This document shows, piece after piece, positions 1-10,220 of a stretch of 64,000 bases of DNA. Both the position numbers and the translations under genes were made by a program. Source of the DNA: Prorocentrum cordatum (lineage: Eukaryota; Sar; Dinophyceae; Prorocentrales; Prorocentraceae); contig CAUYUJ010005592.1 of assembly GCA_963575745.1 (NCBI GenBank), positions 300,293 through 364,292 of the forward strand, written 5' to 3'. The first letter of the stretch is position 1, and the number at the start of each line of letters is the position of its first letter. Under the pieces are notes generated by a model. It was not told the DNA's origin, did no database searches, and saw nothing but the letters and a program-made list of their open reading frames with translations.

Positions 1-2039
1 GGGCTGAGGGCGCGGCAGCGGCGCAGCATGTCAAAAGCACTCAATCAGAATGCGATGGGACTTGAGGAAGTATCGCGACGTGCGTCTAGGGCCAAGGCCA
101 GCAGTACTCGGGCTGGCATGCCCGGCGCCAAGTGCACCTGCGTCGCCGACAACGGCCTGGGTGGGCGCTTCGCGACGACGAGCAAGGCAGCCCAGATAAT
201 GGACAGGCTGTGCACCGAGTCTGCTTCCGAAGAGGAAGTGCCGGGGCTCGCGGCCCCGCGGCCGCGCTGGGGCAGATCGCCGAGGGCGATTCGAACGTCG
301 GGGGCGGGGCGACGACGCGCGGCTCCCGAGAGGTGCCGGCCCCATGCCTACGCGCCAGAGGCGCCCTGGCAAATTTCCGTGAACGAGAGGGCTCCGCCAT
401 GGCGATTCCGGCCGTCGCTTGCTCAGCATAGGTAGGGGACGGACGCTCGGCCAGTGGTTCTGAGCACTTCGCGCCCGTCGTCGCAGCCAGCCAACGTTCG
501 CCGGTTTCGGCGCCAGGCGCACGAGCCCTAGATCAGTGCCCCCCCTCCCTCTTCCCGCTAGCACCCCCAAGGCAGTCGATGTTCAGGGGCGCCAGCAATG
601 CGGCGCCATCAACGCGACATCACGAACAGATGCAATACCGACGAGCAAGCACGAACGCAAACGACGCCAAGCAACAGCGCGAACCCAAATGCAACGCAAG
701 CGCATGCAAAACTGTTGAGAACGCCACGCACACCGCGCGCAAACTTGCGCGCCAACGATAATGCAGCAACGCAACCAGGCAGACGAACAAGCAAGCAATG
801 CACATCGAACAATGCCACAAACGCGAACGGTACCAAGACAGTAGCACCCAACGTTTCCGCGTTAGTTTCAGGTGGCCCAAGCGCGCGTCTGATGTCGCAC
901 TTCGCCGCGCGTATTTTTGCGCGGCTCTGCGCGGCTTTTTCAATGGTCCTAACTGCCGCGCTGTAGCGTCGCATTGGCAACGCGGATTCGCGCGCGGTGA
1001 GCTCGCGAGAGAGGTGGCGGGGCTGGCGCCCCCGACGCCGTGGAGGCATGCGCTGGCGAGTCGCAGCATCAGCGTCTCAGGGAGAGGCGGGCCTCCCTGC
1101 GAGTTTGCTCCGCGCGATCGCCATGCGACAGGATCGGGCAACTGGGGGGCCTTTGCCAGTCGCAATGCAGGGGCGCGCTTCTGCAGCTCAGCCGCAGGCC
1201 GCACTTGGCATTGACCTGGCAGCAGTGGTCGCGCGGGCAGCGGCCTCCGAATCTTTTGAAGGACTCGGGGAATCGCATTTGGATATCCGATCGGTTCGCC
1301 CCCCAATGATGGCGCCTGTTTGACAGTGGAGTCGGGCAGAGGCGCACCCCGCCCAGTGTTGCTCCCGTGCGAGTTCTTCAGCCGAGCGTATGAACTTCGA
1401 GCGGACGTCGGGGGCCCGCGAGCAGTGGGCCTTGCTGGCGGGTCGATATTCTTCGGGGGGCCATGCCAGACTCTACCGCTGTCTGAGAGCATCCGTACCT
1501 TCTTCGCCACATCTGGCCTCGCTGCATCCCCATGGGCCCCTATGGGCACGGAGGTTCATTCTGCAACGCAGATTCGACGCGCGGGCTTGCTTGGCCTTCG
1601 CTAGCATCGCGCGGGGGGAATAGTATACCTTGTTTATTGATCAGCGTGTGCCGCTTATACATATAAGATCTCGCGTCGGACGCGCTGGGATGTTTGCTTC
1701 GACTGTCCAGGCTGGAGTTGAAACGTCGTGCTGACCAAAGAGCGGCCTCGCGTGGATTGGAATGATCGCTCCGCGCTGGGCGGGGGCGGGCTTCGGACAG
1801 GAGGCGTCATGCTTGTTTGCTTCAAGCGCGGGGTAGAGAGGTGGCTCTTGCCCCCCAGTGCAATGGGTCGGGAGTGATGCGCTTCCTCTGCTGCGCAAGG
1901 AACGCGCGCATATACTCGTCGTGGACTGACGTTGGCGCAAGGGCAGGGCTGGGGAACTCCGGGTGAACGCGCGAGAATTGCGCTCGAAACGTCGGGGGAC
2001 GGGGCTCGCAGTGCCAATTCTCTTTCAAGTTATGTTTGG
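1..2039. other. GC-rich region, no gene recognised
   Basis: Open frames occur on both strands but overlap heavily and look like GC-rich noise: arginine/proline/alanine-rich, no domain, no coherent motif. Stretches near 640-800 have a run of AAC/GCA-type words. I see no RNA gene and no convincing repeat. Exons of a lineage-specific gene cannot be excluded without transcripts. Confidence 0.5.
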
Positions 2040-2660
2040 TATCGGGCTCGAATGCCCGAGCGCGGTTGTGTTGCGTATTTGTGGGTTGGGCAGCGCGAGC
2101 GTGATTCACGTCGTTGTTTGAAACGGTGCCTTCGATGCTTTGACGCGCGCCGAGCGCGCGAAGCGCTGCCGGCAAGACGTTGCGCGCCGGCGCAACCAGA
2201 CAACATGGCCTCACACACTTCACGAACGCATCATTGTCGAACGCCTCAGGTCCCAAAGGCGGAAAGTTGTCCAGCTTGTCGTAAAAAGTTGCGGCGACGA
2301 GGTGCTGGTTTTGCACGCGTTGGGCATGGCCACGCGTTTTCGCGCGCGCGGGGGGCAAACGTGAGGTTCTGGTCGTTGCCCAATGCACGGTTCGTCTCTG
2401 CGAAATACCTGAGGACGAATCGGTGTTCATTTAATCCGTGCAGCAGCGGAAGTTGTCTGAAGTGTGTGAGATGTTCCTTACCATGCACGTCAGGCTTGGC
2501 GCGGACAGCAGCTGCTGAGAAATAGCTTGGAAACTGAGCTCGCAGCTGCTCTTGTTCATGCACTTGTGCTTGTACCGAGTCCCTCGCACAGGGGGGCCAG
2601 GATGATTATATTCTGAACGCTTTCATCCACAAACCGCGTGCGCCAACACATAGCTTGAGG
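2040..2660 (-). pseudogene. possible decayed coding fragment
   Basis: On the minus strand two frames in succession look protein-like. The first (about 2563 down to 2300) contains HFRQLPLLHGLNEHRF and RYFAETNRALGNDQ. The second (about 2360 down to 2100) contains ATFYDKLDNFPPLGPEAF. A one-base frameshift would join them. No family is recognised; a retroelement or multigene-family relic is likeliest. Evidence is only residue composition and continuity. Confidence 0.2.
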
Positions 2661-2894
2661 ATAGCTCGGGTTGTCAGCGATGACGGTAGCGATCACATCA
2701 AGTGCATCCATTCAGCTGCACCATAATCATCTCAGTCGCCTTTTACCACAGACAGCACAATTGTACTTACACCGATCACCTCCATCAAAATTGTCCCCAA
2801 CGCACTTGAAATATCATCGCAATGTTTTGCCACCGCTGTTCAGTATCATCCACTTTCCATGGCTTTGAAGGTGGTTGGGCGTTTGGGCGGGGTC

Positions 2895-3120
2895 CGCCTT
2901 GACCCTGGGGTGAGCAGCTTTCTGACCCGACGCGTCCCCCCTCCCCCCCAGCAGGGAAAGGATCAAGGGAAGGGAATCGATTTAATTACGACGATGATGC
3001 TCATTGTTCATTATTTTTTCGGGATTGGCGACGACGGCAACGACGACGACGATGACAACAACTCAAACGGAAAACCGTTTCGCACATGCCGAAGGGTCGG
3101 CGGATTCCCGGCTTGTCGTC
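2895..3120 (+). repeat. dispersed repeat, copy 1
   Basis: This segment reads TCTGACCC, a C-run, GGGAAAGGATCAAGGG, GGGAATC, TGACG/ACGATG, CTCATT...TTTTTTC, a GAC/AAC triplet run, and ends GAAGGGTCGGCGGATTC. The same ordered blocks recur at about 4401-4645. The shared ends on both sides of the triplet tract suggest two copies of a small dispersed element, with the tract expanding in one copy. No coding potential or poly-A tail seen. Confidence 0.5.
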
Positions 3121-3934
3121 GCTGCCCATGCCGCCAGGCCGCAGCAAGCGAACCAGGCGAGAAACAATTATAATTTATTCATCATTGCCCTATTCCCGAT
3201 GTGTTCTGCATCGTTTGGTCACATCATGTTATCCCTTCGTTTTGCTCCCCACTTCCGTCTTGGCTCGAGCTGTGATTGTGGTACCTTTCCCTTCGCCCTT
3301 GCAGGGGACGAAGGGAAGGGTACCATCCTGGAGGGTCACGGGTGGAATGGGTTCTTCGGACATCACCGCCCCAACGCGTGAACTTTCCGTGCGCCCGCAG
3401 GTGGATGTTTTTTTTGTTCGTCCGCCTCAGCATGCCTTGGCATGCCCGTTGGGTCGCCCAGGGACGCCGAGGCGTGCCGATGCTGATATCGAGGCATCCG
3501 CATGGGCGGTGGGCCTCTCTAGCCTGCCGTTCCATGTAGCGGTGCCCGCCGCGGCGCCACCTGAAAACGTGTGGGGGGGGGGGGGACGCCGCGGCCAGCG
3601 AGGAAGGCAGGAGGAGGAACACTATTCCTAGACATGCTCGTTGTTATGCCCCAGCGTTGGCGATCTGACTTACAAGGTGTGAGTCGTATTGTTGTTAGTT
3701 ATGTTCCTTCTCGTGCTGCTTGTCGCTGGTGCCATTCCGGCTCGCTCCTCTTACCTGGCGATCTCGCAGCCACCGTGATGTCAGTGCAGTTGCTATTGCA
3801 ATTTCTCTGTTGCTATCCATTATGCCATCTTGTTTGCTGCCGTTCTAACGAGGTCCCTCGCGGGCCGCCGTCTGGTTCGTTTGTGATCGCATGTTGGTTT
3901 TAACGGCCAGAGGGCTCTCGGGGCAGTGTTGAGG
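3121..3934. other. unannotated, contains a hairpin
   Basis: No gene recognised. A 16-bp inverted repeat lies at 3280-3295 and 3309-3324 (arms GGTACCTTTCCCTTCG and CGAAGGGAAGGGTACC, one mismatch, 13-nt loop). The strand is otherwise mixed GC with a short G-run near 3572-3585. The region 3640-3900 is less GC-rich, with no convincing frame. Confidence 0.5.
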
Positions 3935-4080
3935 CTGCGTTTGGAAATATGGTACCGTACTGGAGCACACTGGGCCGTGTTGGGAGTATGGTGCCATATT
4001 GGAGCACGATGGTGCTATGTTCGAGCACGCGGACTGGGCCATATCGCAGCACATTGGTGCCATATGGTGACATCTCGGAT
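3935..4080. repeat. decayed ~30 bp tandem repeat
   Basis: Four to five imperfect copies of a unit like GTGCCATATTGGAGCAC(G) follow one another. The frames through it give MAPxC-type peptide repeats on the minus strand, which is a by-product of the DNA repeat. No gene. Confidence 0.5.
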
Positions 4081-4169
4081 GCAACTATGGACCCTGCAAA
4101 ACCTTGGTTGCCGGCGAATCACTTTCTCGTCTCTCCCCTCCTCGCCCATTCGTTTTCGTTTCTTATTGT

Positions 4170-4400
4170 GAAGGCCTCACTGGTGCCGCCGATCCTGAGG
4201 GCGCGACCTCCACCAGGGCCCCCGCTGCGCCACCCCCCAAGGGCCCGCCGGGACCCCGCGGAGGGCGGGCCCGCCGACCACATGCGAGGCCTCCCCCGGG
4301 AAACCCAGTGGCGACCCCCCAGGAGGGGGTGGTCCCCTTGTCCCCCTGTCCACAGGGGGGACCCCCTCCGGGGCCCGCCAGGACCCCAGGGGGGGTTTGA
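4170..4400. other. C/G-run-rich spacer
   Basis: Dense alternating C-runs and G-runs of 4-8 bases (for example CCCCCCAAGGGCCCGCCGGG) leave almost every frame open. No gene is supported. The runs could form alternative secondary structure. Confidence 0.5.
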
Positions 4401-4527
4401 TAATCTGACCCAGGATCTCCCCGTTGACCCCCCCCACCATCCCCCCCCGTCAGGGAGGGGAAAAAAGGGGCGGGAATCAGCTAAGATATGACGTTTCTTT
4501 TCTCATTCGTTTTTTCTCGTGGGACGG

Positions 4528-4579
<52 letters not shown>

Positions 4580-4645
4580 GGACGACGACGAAAACGACGA
4601 CAGCGTCTCACACACGCAGAAGAGTCGGCGGATTCTTTCATCTCT
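4401..4645 (+). repeat. dispersed repeat, copy 2, with (GAC)n tract
   Basis: Second copy of the repeat at 2895-3120: TCTGACCC, C-run, CAGGGAGGGG, GGGAATC, TGACG, CTCATTCG, T-run, then a long GAC/CGA triplet array (about 4529-4600), ending GAAGAGTCGGCGGATTC. The apparent poly-Asp/poly-Thr/poly-Arg proteins in this region are translations of the triplet array and not genes. Confidence 0.55.
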
Positions 4646-5746
4646 CCCGCCCATCCTTGTTTTCTCGACCCCATCCTCATCCCCTTTATTCTTCCCCTCC
4701 TTCGCCATCTCCTCTCTCGTCCCTCCTGCCGCTTTGGTCTCGTCTCTGCTCCACCAGTTCTTCTTAATTCCCGACCCGTTTGGCACAATCGATTCAATGA
4801 CCCTGCTCCTCCCCCTCCTCCGCCTCCGCCTCATCCTGTTCCTCATGTTGTTCCTCCTCGTCCTCGTCCTCCTTCTTCTCGTCCTCCTCCCCCTCATGCG
4901 GGTCCTTCCTCTCTCATCCGCCTCCTCGTTGTTCCATTTGTTCTCCCTTCTGCTCGTCCTTCCCCTCCTGTCCCCCCTACTGCTCGACCTTGCCCCCCTT
5001 CTCTTCGTCATCACTCTGTCATCCTCGTCCTTGCGCTCTTTCTCGTTGTCCCAGTCTTCCGCCACACACCCGTCCCTCTTTGTTCCCTCTCTTGGTGGTG
5101 CGCACCACAGGAGGTGGCGCGACGGGTGCGGTCTGCTGGGAAGGCGAGGTGGCTCCTTGAAAGGGCAGGAGTTTCAGAGAGCTACAGGTTGATAGAACCG
5201 CCACCCTGCCATTTCGACGTTTCGCGGGCCTGCGCCCGCCGGGTACGGTCCCTGATCGTTCTCGCTAAGGGGTCTGTGGCTCAAAGGGTTTCCGCCCACC
5301 CCGGGAAGGTTTCTCAGGAGCCAGGATGGCTTCCGAGAAGCTCCTGCCTTACGCAGGAACGCCCCCCCACGCATTCTAAGAAGGCCGCCCCTCTCGCGAC
5401 ACCCCCTCGCGCTTCCCAGATCGTTGGTTCGCTCCTCGTCGACATTCCCCCTCGCCCGGTGACCAGGTGGCAGCAGCCTTACCCTCGAGTTGCGCTGCCC
5501 CGACAAGAGCGCGACCACGGGCTGTGCCTCCATCAGCCTTCTTGAGGAGGACGTCGTCGTCGTTAGTGTCGTCGTGTTGTCTTATACATCGTTTTCGCTC
5601 GCGTCATCGTACAGGGATGAAGACGATGATGAGGAAGTGCTTGGTGGTTGATCGGGAGGACGAGTAAGAGGAGGAGGAGGAGGAGGGAGGAAACGAATGA
5701 ACATGACGAGGAGACAGGCAGGCAGGTAGTGAGGCAGAGATGGTGG
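4646..5746. other. pyrimidine-rich low-complexity region
   Basis: Plus-strand CTCC/TCCT-rich sequence to about 5090, then mixed GC. Long frames exist on both strands (Leu/Ser/Pro-rich on plus, Arg/Glu-rich on minus) purely because of the composition. No conserved motif. From 5650 purine triplets start. I report no gene here. Confidence 0.55.
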
Positions 5747-6263
5747 GGATGATGACGCTAATGAGGATGATGACGATGATGATGACGATGCTGATGATAA
5801 TGATCGTAGTTATGAACCATACAGTGATGAAGGTGATAAGGTTGATGGTGATGATGTTGATGATGGTGGTGATGATGATGTCATCGATATGAACATCATC
5901 ATCAGCATCATACTGAGCATCATCACCATCGTCGTCGTCGTCAGCATCAGCACATCATCAGCATCACAATCACCACCACCATCAGCATCATCATCACAAT
6001 CACCATCATCATTATCATCATCACCATGACCATCATCATGAGCATCATCATCATCATCATCATCATCCTGATCCTCCTCACCCTCGTCCTCATCCTCAGC
6101 CTCATCATCATCATCACCGTCATCATCATCACAATAGATCGGCACAGTGGCGATGATGATGATTATGATGCTGTTGATGATATGATGATGCTGATGGTGA
6201 TGGTGGTGATGATGATGGTGATGATTATGGTGGTGGTTGTGATGATGATGATGATGATGATGT

Positions 6264-6323
<60 letters not shown>

Positions 6324-6470
6324 CGTGGACGATGATGATGATGCTGATGCTGATGCTGATGCCGATGATGATGGTGACAGTGAGTGTGATGGTGATGGTG
6401 ATGGCGATGGCGATTGCGATGGCGATGGCGATGGTGCTGGTGACGACGACGACGGTGCTGATGATGGTGA
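5747..6470. repeat. inverted triplet block (GAT)n-(ATC)n-(GAT)n
   Basis: The plus strand is GAT/GGT-rich at about 5747-5880, switches to the complementary ATC/CAT-rich sense at 5881-6135, and switches back to GAT-rich at 6151-6470. The two outer arms are therefore complementary to the middle block, so long hairpins are possible. Poly-Asp, poly-Met and poly-Ile frames are artefacts. Confidence 0.9.
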
Positions 6471-6847
6471 TGATGAGGAGGAGGATGAGGAGGAGACGGA
6501 GGAGGATGCTGAGGAGGAGGAAGACGATACGGAGGAGGAGGAGGAGGAGGAGGAGGTGGCGGAGGAGGAGGAGCGGCAGACCCGATAAGGCCTGGGCGGT
6601 GTCAGCGCTTCTAGCCCTTCAAGTCTAGTACGCGTGAGACAAACGAACTATTCCCCACAACATCAAAGAAATCAGCACAACCAACAACGACAATCAGACC
6701 ACGCTCACGTATACGTTCGGAACACATCCCAGGAGTATCTTGTTTTGTTTGGTGTCCGTTGTTTGTTTGTCGGAAGCGGAGGGGGAGGTGGACGGGGAGG
6801 AGAAACACAATCGAGGAGGCGGCAGCGCGCAAAGGGCGCGCGCGAGC
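6471..6847. repeat. (GAG/GGA)n tract and short spacer
   Basis: GAG/GGA triplets fill 6471-6575, giving a spurious poly-Glu frame. From 6580 to 6847 the sequence is ordinary with no gene recognised; it ends in a GGAGGxGG-rich stretch that leads into the telomere-like tract. Confidence 0.7.
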
Positions 6848-8060
6848 ATAGGGTTAGGGTTTTGGGGTAAGGAGGAACACGATCCTGAGGTTAGGATTCT
6901 AGGGCTAGGGCTTTAGGGCGAGGGCTCGGGCCTTTGGGTCAGGTGTTTCCGGCTAGGATCCTACGATCAGGGCATGCAGTCAGGATTCGAGTCTTCGGGT
7001 TAGGGTGCGGGTCTCAGGGTTAGGGTTAGGGTTTGAGGGTTGGGGTTGGGGTCAGGGTCGGTGTTAGGGTTAGCACCTCGGGGTTATCGTTAGGGAAATG
7101 CGGTTCCCGTCGTAAGGTTGGCGCTGGGGTTTTAGGGCAGGGCTAGGATCTTAGTGTCGATGTCTTAGGGTTAGACTTAGGGTCGTAGGGTCAGGGCTAG
7201 GGACTTAGAGGTATGGTCAGGGTCTCAGGGTTTGGGTTTGAATCCCAGGTTACATCGTCAAGGTCAGGGATAGGGTTATATGATTAGTGTTCGGGTATTG
7301 GGGGTAGGGCCAGGGGCATAGGGTTGGGGTCCTGGTCTTAGGGTTCTGACTGTAGGGTTAGCGCTGGGATCCATGGGCTCGTTTGTTTAGGCTTTGGGTG
7401 AAGGGTTTAAAGGTTAAGTTTAGGGGGTTAGGGTTAGGGTGCGAGGGGCAGGGATTTGGTTTAAGCCATTTGGTTGTGAGCGTTCGTGCTACGGTCCATG
7501 GGTCATGGCCTTAGGATTCGGTTTAGGGTCTTAGGGTCTTAGGGTCTTAGGGTTAGGGTCTTAGGGTTAGGGTCCTGCAGTCAAAGACCCGAATAAGGAC
7601 GCGCGACTTTGCTCAAGGTACCCTTGCGTCCTTGCTCTTGCTTGCTCTTGCGTCCTTGGGGTTTTCGTCGTCCGCCGCCCCTAAAATCCCAACTTCGGTT
7701 TCCAAGGGTCTTGCGTCCTTACCGCGCGTCCTTATTAGGGTTTGACTGTAGGTGGTTATGGTTTTAGGCTCAGTATTGTTATGGTATCTGGGTATGTGTG
7801 CTCGGGTCTTCTGGTTAGGGATACGGCCTTAGGACTAGGGGACCTAGGATTAGGGTTACGGTCTTCGGGTGCGGGCCTTGTGGCTTGGTCCCATGGTTAA
7901 GATCTTTGGGATAGGATTTACAGTCTTTGGGCTAGGCTATTATGGTCAGGGTCTGGGGGTTACGGCTAGGAACCTGGCGGTAGAGTTTGGGTACCAGGGT
8001 CCGGGCTTGGGCCTTAGGGTTAGGGTATTCGTATTTTTGTTTAGTTACGAGTCGCGAGTC
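6848..8060 (+). repeat. degenerate interstitial telomere-like tract
   Basis: About 1.2 kb of G-rich sequence built from imperfect TTAGGG, TTTAGGG, CTTAGGG and TTGGGGT words, for example around 7010-7040 and 7515-7570. G-rich sense is plus throughout. Plant-type TTTAGGG telomeres are known in dinoflagellates. The high variant content suggests an old interstitial or subtelomeric block and not a live chromosome end. It is interrupted by a small inverted-repeat element at 7574-7752. Confidence 0.85.
7574..7752. mobile_element. MITE-like element with ~30 bp TIRs
   Basis: Left end CCTGCAGTCAAAGACCCGAA then TAAGGACGCGCG; right end is its near-exact inverse, CGCGCGTCCTTATTAGGG then TTTGACTGTAGG, differing by a 2-base gap and two or three substitutions. 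About 179 bp, non-coding, inside the telomere-like tract. The interior repeats the word TTGCGTCCTT. No clear target-site duplication can be defined because the flanks are themselves repetitive. A non-autonomous DNA transposon is the simplest reading. Confidence 0.6.
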
Positions 8061-8173
8061 TTACGGCTAGGGGCGTAGGGCTCAGGCGCAGGTACACAGG
8101 CCTCTTCGCTCGACCGCTTGCTGGACGTGTCTAGGATGCAGTGGGTTTTTAAGGACCCCTCAGGACACGCGCG
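8061..8173. other. short spacer before the LTR element
   Basis: Unique-looking 110 bases between the telomere-like tract and the target-site duplication. No gene seen. Confidence 0.5.
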
Positions 8174-8178
8174 GTTCC
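8174..8178. repeat. target-site duplication, left (GTTCC)
   Basis: GTTCC lies directly before the TG of the left LTR, and the same five bases follow the terminal CA of the right LTR at 26156-26160. Five-base duplications are typical for copia-type integrases. This pairs the two LTRs as ends of one insertion. Confidence 0.9.
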
Positions 8179-8375
8179 TGTGAATAGAACCGGTGTAATA
8201 CCCTCATATATACTCCTTATCCTCACCTCTCCTGCGCCTGGCCGTTTGGGCTCAGGTATTGGACTAGATCGATCAGACCTTTGATCGTGCAGGAGGGAAA
8301 AACATCCATCTTTCCCTCCTTTCCTCTACCAGCGGATCGGGGGTTCTGTACCTTTGTACTCTAACCCCATACACA
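8179..8375 (+). repeat. left LTR (197 bp)
   Basis: Starts TG, ends CA. Contains CATATATACTCC near 8203, an inverted repeat GGAGGGAAA/TTTCCCTCC around 8293-8322, the palindrome GATCGATC, and a stretch at 8236-8256 (GCCGTTTGGGCTCAG followed by GTATTGG) resembling the dinoflagellate spliced-leader exon and a 5' splice site. Promoter and polyadenylation roles are expected of an LTR but not shown. Confidence 0.93.
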
Positions 8376-8387
8376 GGTTACCAGCCC
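8376..8387 (+). promoter_or_regulatory. candidate primer-binding site
   Basis: Immediately after the LTR the sequence is GGTTACCAGCCC. It resembles the complement of the initiator-Met tRNA anticodon stem-loop (GGTTATGAGCCC type), the site used as a cleaved half-tRNA primer by Drosophila copia and yeast Ty5. No TGG-type 3'-end tRNA match is present. Suggestive only. Confidence 0.4.
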
Positions 8388-8916
8388 TTTAAAGCTCACA
8401 GTTCATCGAACCCCGCGTCGCGATCTCGCGCGCGGCCTCGATGGAACCCAAGCGGCGCATGCGAAGGGGTCCATCGGGGCCTCGCGTCCGAGCTCTCCGA
8501 CGGCGCGACGGCTCGGCGACGAGTTGGGGAGCCTTAGTGTGGACTGCGCAGGTGTCCCAGGTACCCCCCCCCCCCCAGCTCCGACGGACCCGAGGCGCGG
8601 CTAGCTGCTGAACTTCACCGCCACGCCGCCCGCGGGGGGACAGGAGAAGGAGTAGGAGCAGGCAGTAGGGAGTTCCACACGCCTACCTTCGATCCTCCAT
8701 CTCCTCCTCCGTCGGGGGCAATCCCAATTGCGTCGGGCGCGAGCCCCGCTGGTCCTGATACTCCAGGGCGCTCTCGCGCTAACCGCCGATGGACTTCAGG
8801 TGCTGGCACGCCCAGCCCTGCGACCGTTCCTGTAGCGGAGCGCGTAGCCACCTTCGAGGAACTCAGTAGACCAGTGGCGGCACAGCAGCAGACGCAGTAC
8901 CCCAATATATCATCTC
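8388..8916 (+). other. element leader
   Basis: About 530 bases without a convincing frame, including a C-run at 8564-8577. In position this is the 5' untranslated leader, where packaging and dimerisation signals would be expected; none can be identified by eye. Confidence 0.5.
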
Positions 8917-10215
8917 ATGGGACACCACACACACGGTCCTAGCCGCAGCTCGTCCTTGCGCAACCGTCGTGGGGCCACAGGCCCATGCGACGAGAGGAGG
9001 TCGAGCCCGCGTACTGCCTCGCAGAGGCCGTGCACTCCTCGCGAGAGGGTGCAGAGGGAAGCTGTCGCTCCCCACCTCTCCATCTCAGACGACCTGCCGG
9101 CGGTAACGCCCGCCGCAGGCGAGATAGCTGAGCTCAGAGACCAGGTTGAAACCTTCGTGTCCAGGCAGTACTCTGGACTACTGCAGAGCGTTCAGGCGAA
9201 CGCTGCCAACGCTGCTGTTCTACGCCAAGATCTTGACGGCGCCTTAGGGGCCATCGATTCCAGGATCGCCGAAGACCGCCGCATCTTAGGTGAGCTGCAG
9301 TACCAGGTTGACCGTGAGATGTCGCACTCAGGTGAACGATCGGCGACGGTCGAGAACCTGCGCAACTACCTCGCGCAGATGGAGCAACAGCTTGTGGTCG
9401 TGCGCGACACAGGTATTTCAGCAGTCAGGATCCTCCACTATGAGATCCATGACCAGCTCCGCAACCGACTACCACCAGCCGAGGCCACCGACCTTGGCGA
9501 CGTTCAGTCTCAGATCAACGATCTTCGCTCCCACATGGACCACACTACGGCGACGCTTCGCACCGAAGCACACGCAAACTCGTCGAACCTGATCAGCATG
9601 TTGCAAAATACTGAAGAGTCCTCACTCAAAGGCTTGATGCGACCAACGCTGTCGTGCAGCCACTCGCTAACCGGATCTCTGACATCGAGCAGCGTTTTCC
9701 TGGCGTACAGGGCCACCTGGCAGAGTTGCGTGTCGGACGAGCCCAGACTGGCCAGCTGGGTTCTCCCACGGTTTCCGATTTCGCCCGCCCGCCTCGCTGA
9801 CAGGTTGCAGGAGGTGGAGGAGGCGGCGGGCCACGCGCAGTTAGAGCTCCCCCAGGTTATTCGTGAGAGAGATACTGACAAGGTATGTGTTGAGGGGCAC
9901 CTCGCACGTCTGGAAAGTGAGCTGCAGGCACGCGGCGCCCGTCTCCGAGCCTACGAGCAACGACCCGACCGGCATTGACAACGCTCTCGGGATACTGATG
10001 AGTACACACGCCAAAAGGTGGACCAGATACACGAAGACATGACGAGCTGGACAAATCAGCTGATTGACCACACCAACGACAGCATACTTCACCTTGCACC
10101 TGCAACCGACCTGCACAGGCCGACGGCAGCGTCCGCCGAAGCACCACAAGCTTCTGCAGGACAACAACGACGTATGTCACCAGGAGCAGCCTCCGCGGCA
10201 GTTCAGCACAGACGC
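8917..10215 (+). CDS. Gag N-terminal part, coiled-coil (broken)
   Basis: ATG at 8917 opens a 353-codon frame to TGA at 9976. The same frame goes on coherently beyond the stop (QRSRDTDEYTRQKV, then IHEDMTSWTNQL) to about 10200. Residues about 65-170 are heptad-rich with few helix breakers (ELRDQVETFV, QSVQANAANAAVLRQDL, ENLRNYLAQMEQQLVVV), so a coiled coil is likely. After about 10200 coding moves to another frame. The position after the 5' LTR supports Gag, which forms the virus-like particle. The stop may be a nonsense mutation; the frame is otherwise clean. Confidence 0.65.
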
Positions 10216-10220
10216 GCCAC

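Noticed and set aside
620-1549. 309-codon minus-strand frame near the left edge
   Set aside because: Low-complexity Arg/Pro/Ala composition, overlapped by equally long frames on plus; no motif.
4488-5192. Long plus-strand frame with poly-Asp then Leu/Ser-rich, membrane-like residues
   Set aside because: It is the translation of a GAC triplet array and a CTCC-rich tract; all neighbouring frames are equally open and no motif is present.
6026-6628. Met/Asp/Glu-rich proteins of up to 200 residues
   Set aside because: They arise from GAT/ATC/GAG triplet repeats in all frames on both strands.
6848-8060. A functional chromosome end
   Set aside because: The repeat is highly degenerate, continues into other DNA on both sides and is interrupted by a mobile element.
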